DNA of 34,222 nucleotides from Mycobacterium sp. E3251 (GTDB lineage Bacteria; Actinomycetota; Actinomycetes; Mycobacteriales; Mycobacteriaceae). The position numbers and the translations under genes were made by a program. Each line of letters begins with the position of its first letter. Positions within the stretch are counted from its first letter, which is position 1. Location of the stretch: contig NZ_LZJF01000146.1 of the NCBI RefSeq assembly GCF_001666835.1, positions 1 to 34,222 on the forward strand, given 5' to 3'. Shown here piece after piece: positions 33,139-34,222 of this stretch. The notes under the pieces were generated by a model. It saw nothing but the letters and a program-made list of their open reading frames with translations, had not been told where the DNA came from and searched no databases.

Positions 33139-34222
33139 CAACGGGTTCACCGGCGCCTCCGATCCGGTCGCGATCGTCGGCATGGCCGTCGAAGCGCCCG
33201 GGGGCATCGACACCGCCGACAAGTACTGGGAACTGCTGTCCCACGGCCGTGAGGCGCTGGGGCCGTTCCCCACCGATCGGGGTTGGCAGGTCCGCGAACT
33301 ACTCGCGGGTTCGCGGCGCAGCGGTTTCAAGGAGATCCACGATCGCGGTGGATTTCTTTCCGGCGCAACCACCTTCGACCCGGAGTTCTTCGGAATCTCG
33401 CCGCGCGAGGCCGTCGCCATGGACCCCCAGCAGCGCGTGGTGCTCCGGGTGTCCTGGCGCGCGCTGGAAAACAGCGGCATCAACCCCGACGACCTGGCCG
33501 GGCACGACGTGGGATGCTTCGTCGGCGCCTCGGCCACCGGATACGGGCCGCAGATGGCCAACTTCTCCCAGCACAGCGGTCACCTGCTCGCCGGGACCGC
33601 GCTCAGCGTGATCTCCGGGCGGGTCGCCTACACACTGGGTTTGGCCGGCCCGGCGCTGACGGTGGACTCGTCGTGCGCGTCCGCGCTGGCGGCGTTTCAC
33701 CTCGCGGTGCGCTCGATCCAGAACGGAGACTGCGACCTGGCGCTGGCCGGCGGCGTGAACGTGCTGGGCTCGCCCGGGTTCTTCGTTGAATTCTCCAAGC
33801 AGCACGCCCTTTCCGACGACGGTCACTGCCGCCCTTACAGTGCGCAGGCCAGCGGGACGGTGTGGGCCGAGGGGGCGGCGATGTTTGTGCTGCAACGCAA
33901 GTCGGCCGCGCTGCGCGCGGGCCGCCAGGTTGTCGCCGAGGTCCGCGCCACCGCCGTCAACCAGGATGGCCGCAGCGCCGGGCTGAGCGCCCCCAGCGGC
34001 GACGCGCAGGTCCGCCTGTTCCGGCGCGCTATGACGCAGGCCGGGGTCCGGCCCGAAGACGTCGGGATGGTCGAGGGGCACGGCACGGGCACCCGCCTCG
34101 GCGACCGCACTGAATTGCGTTCGCTGGCACAAACCTACGGGGACACGACGTCCGGTGCCGGCCCCCTGCTTGGCTCGGTCAAATCCAACGTCGGCCACGC
34201 GCTGGCCGCCAGCGGTGCGCTC
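33131..34222 (+). CDS. mbtC: Mycobactin ketosynthase MbtC, N-terminal part (3' cut by window end)
   Basis: The frame from the ATG at 33131 stays open for 364 codons to the window edge. It is a modular-PKS-type ketosynthase: start DPVAIVGMAVEAPGG, DPQQRVVLRVSW, nucleophile Cys182 in DSSCASA, His317 in EGHGTGT and His356 in KSNVGHA. With MbtD it extends the mycobactin chain by a malonyl unit. M. tuberculosis MbtC is a free-standing ketosynthase of about 444 aa, so roughly 80 residues should be missing. Whether this copy is free-standing or fused to MbtD-type domains cannot be seen. It overlaps the thioesterase gene by 8 bp. Confidence 0.92.
   Translation, partial: MSDNGFTGASDPVAIVGMAVEAPGGIDTADKYWELLSHGREALGPFPTDRGWQVRELLAGSRRSGFKEIHDRGGFLSGATTFDPEFFGISPREAVAMDPQQRVVLRVSWRALENSGINPDDLAGHDVGCFVGASATGYGPQMANFSQHSGHLLAGTALSVISGRVAYTLGLAGPALTVDSSCASALAAFHLAVRSIQNGDCDLALAGGVNVLGSPGFFVEFSKQHALSDDGHCRPYSAQASGTVWAEGAAMFVLQRKSAALRAGRQVVAEVRATAVNQDGRSAGLSAPSGDAQVRLFRRAMTQAGVRPEDVGMVEGHGTGTRLGDRTELRSLAQTYGDTTSGAGPLLGSVKSNVGHALAASGAL

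Overview
The window reads as a chromosomal stretch of a non-tuberculous Mycobacterium. It is GC-rich, with GTG starts, stop/start overlaps and a complete run of mycobacteria-specific loci: an mce operon, a carboxylic acid reductase, paired PapA-type acyltransferases and the start of a mycobactin locus under IdeR-type iron boxes. No tRNA, rRNA, insertion sequence, phage gene or CRISPR array was seen.

Region 1 (1-7654, all +) is the distal part of an mce operon: the C-terminal part of MceA (cut by the window edge), MceB, MceC, MceD, the lipoprotein MceE and MceF. Every junction overlaps. A small secreted four-cysteine protein overlaps the mceF stop.

Region 2 (about 7655-20536) is the most interesting part. 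It holds a carboxylic acid reductase (acid to aldehyde), a pseudogene scrap, a CrtC-like/lipocalin-like protein, a cyclase-family hydrolase, an aminoglycoside-phosphotransferase-fold kinase with an altered catalytic loop, a cytochrome P450 and a second CrtC-like protein, all on +. A GntR/FCD regulator on - follows, divergent from an aldehyde dehydrogenase and a DapB-like dehydrogenase on +. The same 17-bp inverted-repeat operator lies 46 bp before the carboxylic acid reductase and 48 bp before the aldehyde dehydrogenase start. I therefore infer that the GntR protein controls both arms as one regulon, probably a pathway for an unidentified acid/aldehyde substrate.

Region 3 (20672-24731, all -) is a three-gene unit with TGATG overlaps: two different PapA-type acyltransferases (HxxxD) and a polytopic membrane protein. 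It suggests assembly and export of an acylated cell-envelope lipid or glycolipid, although no PKS, FadD or MmpL gene is adjacent. A gene-free stretch of about 930 bp follows, carrying a long inverted repeat.

Region 4 (25606-27112, +) is a small TetR-controlled unit: a maleylpyruvate-isomerase-fold (mycothiol-dependent/DinB-like) protein and a TetR regulator. Both are preceded by the same CATACATAC/GTATGTATG operator elements.

Region 5 (27115-34222) is the start of the mycobactin cluster: mbtA (-) divergent from mbtB, a type II thioesterase gene (mbtT) and the start of the ketosynthase gene mbtC (+). Two IdeR-like iron boxes lie between mbtA and mbtB. The mbtC gene runs off the window end.
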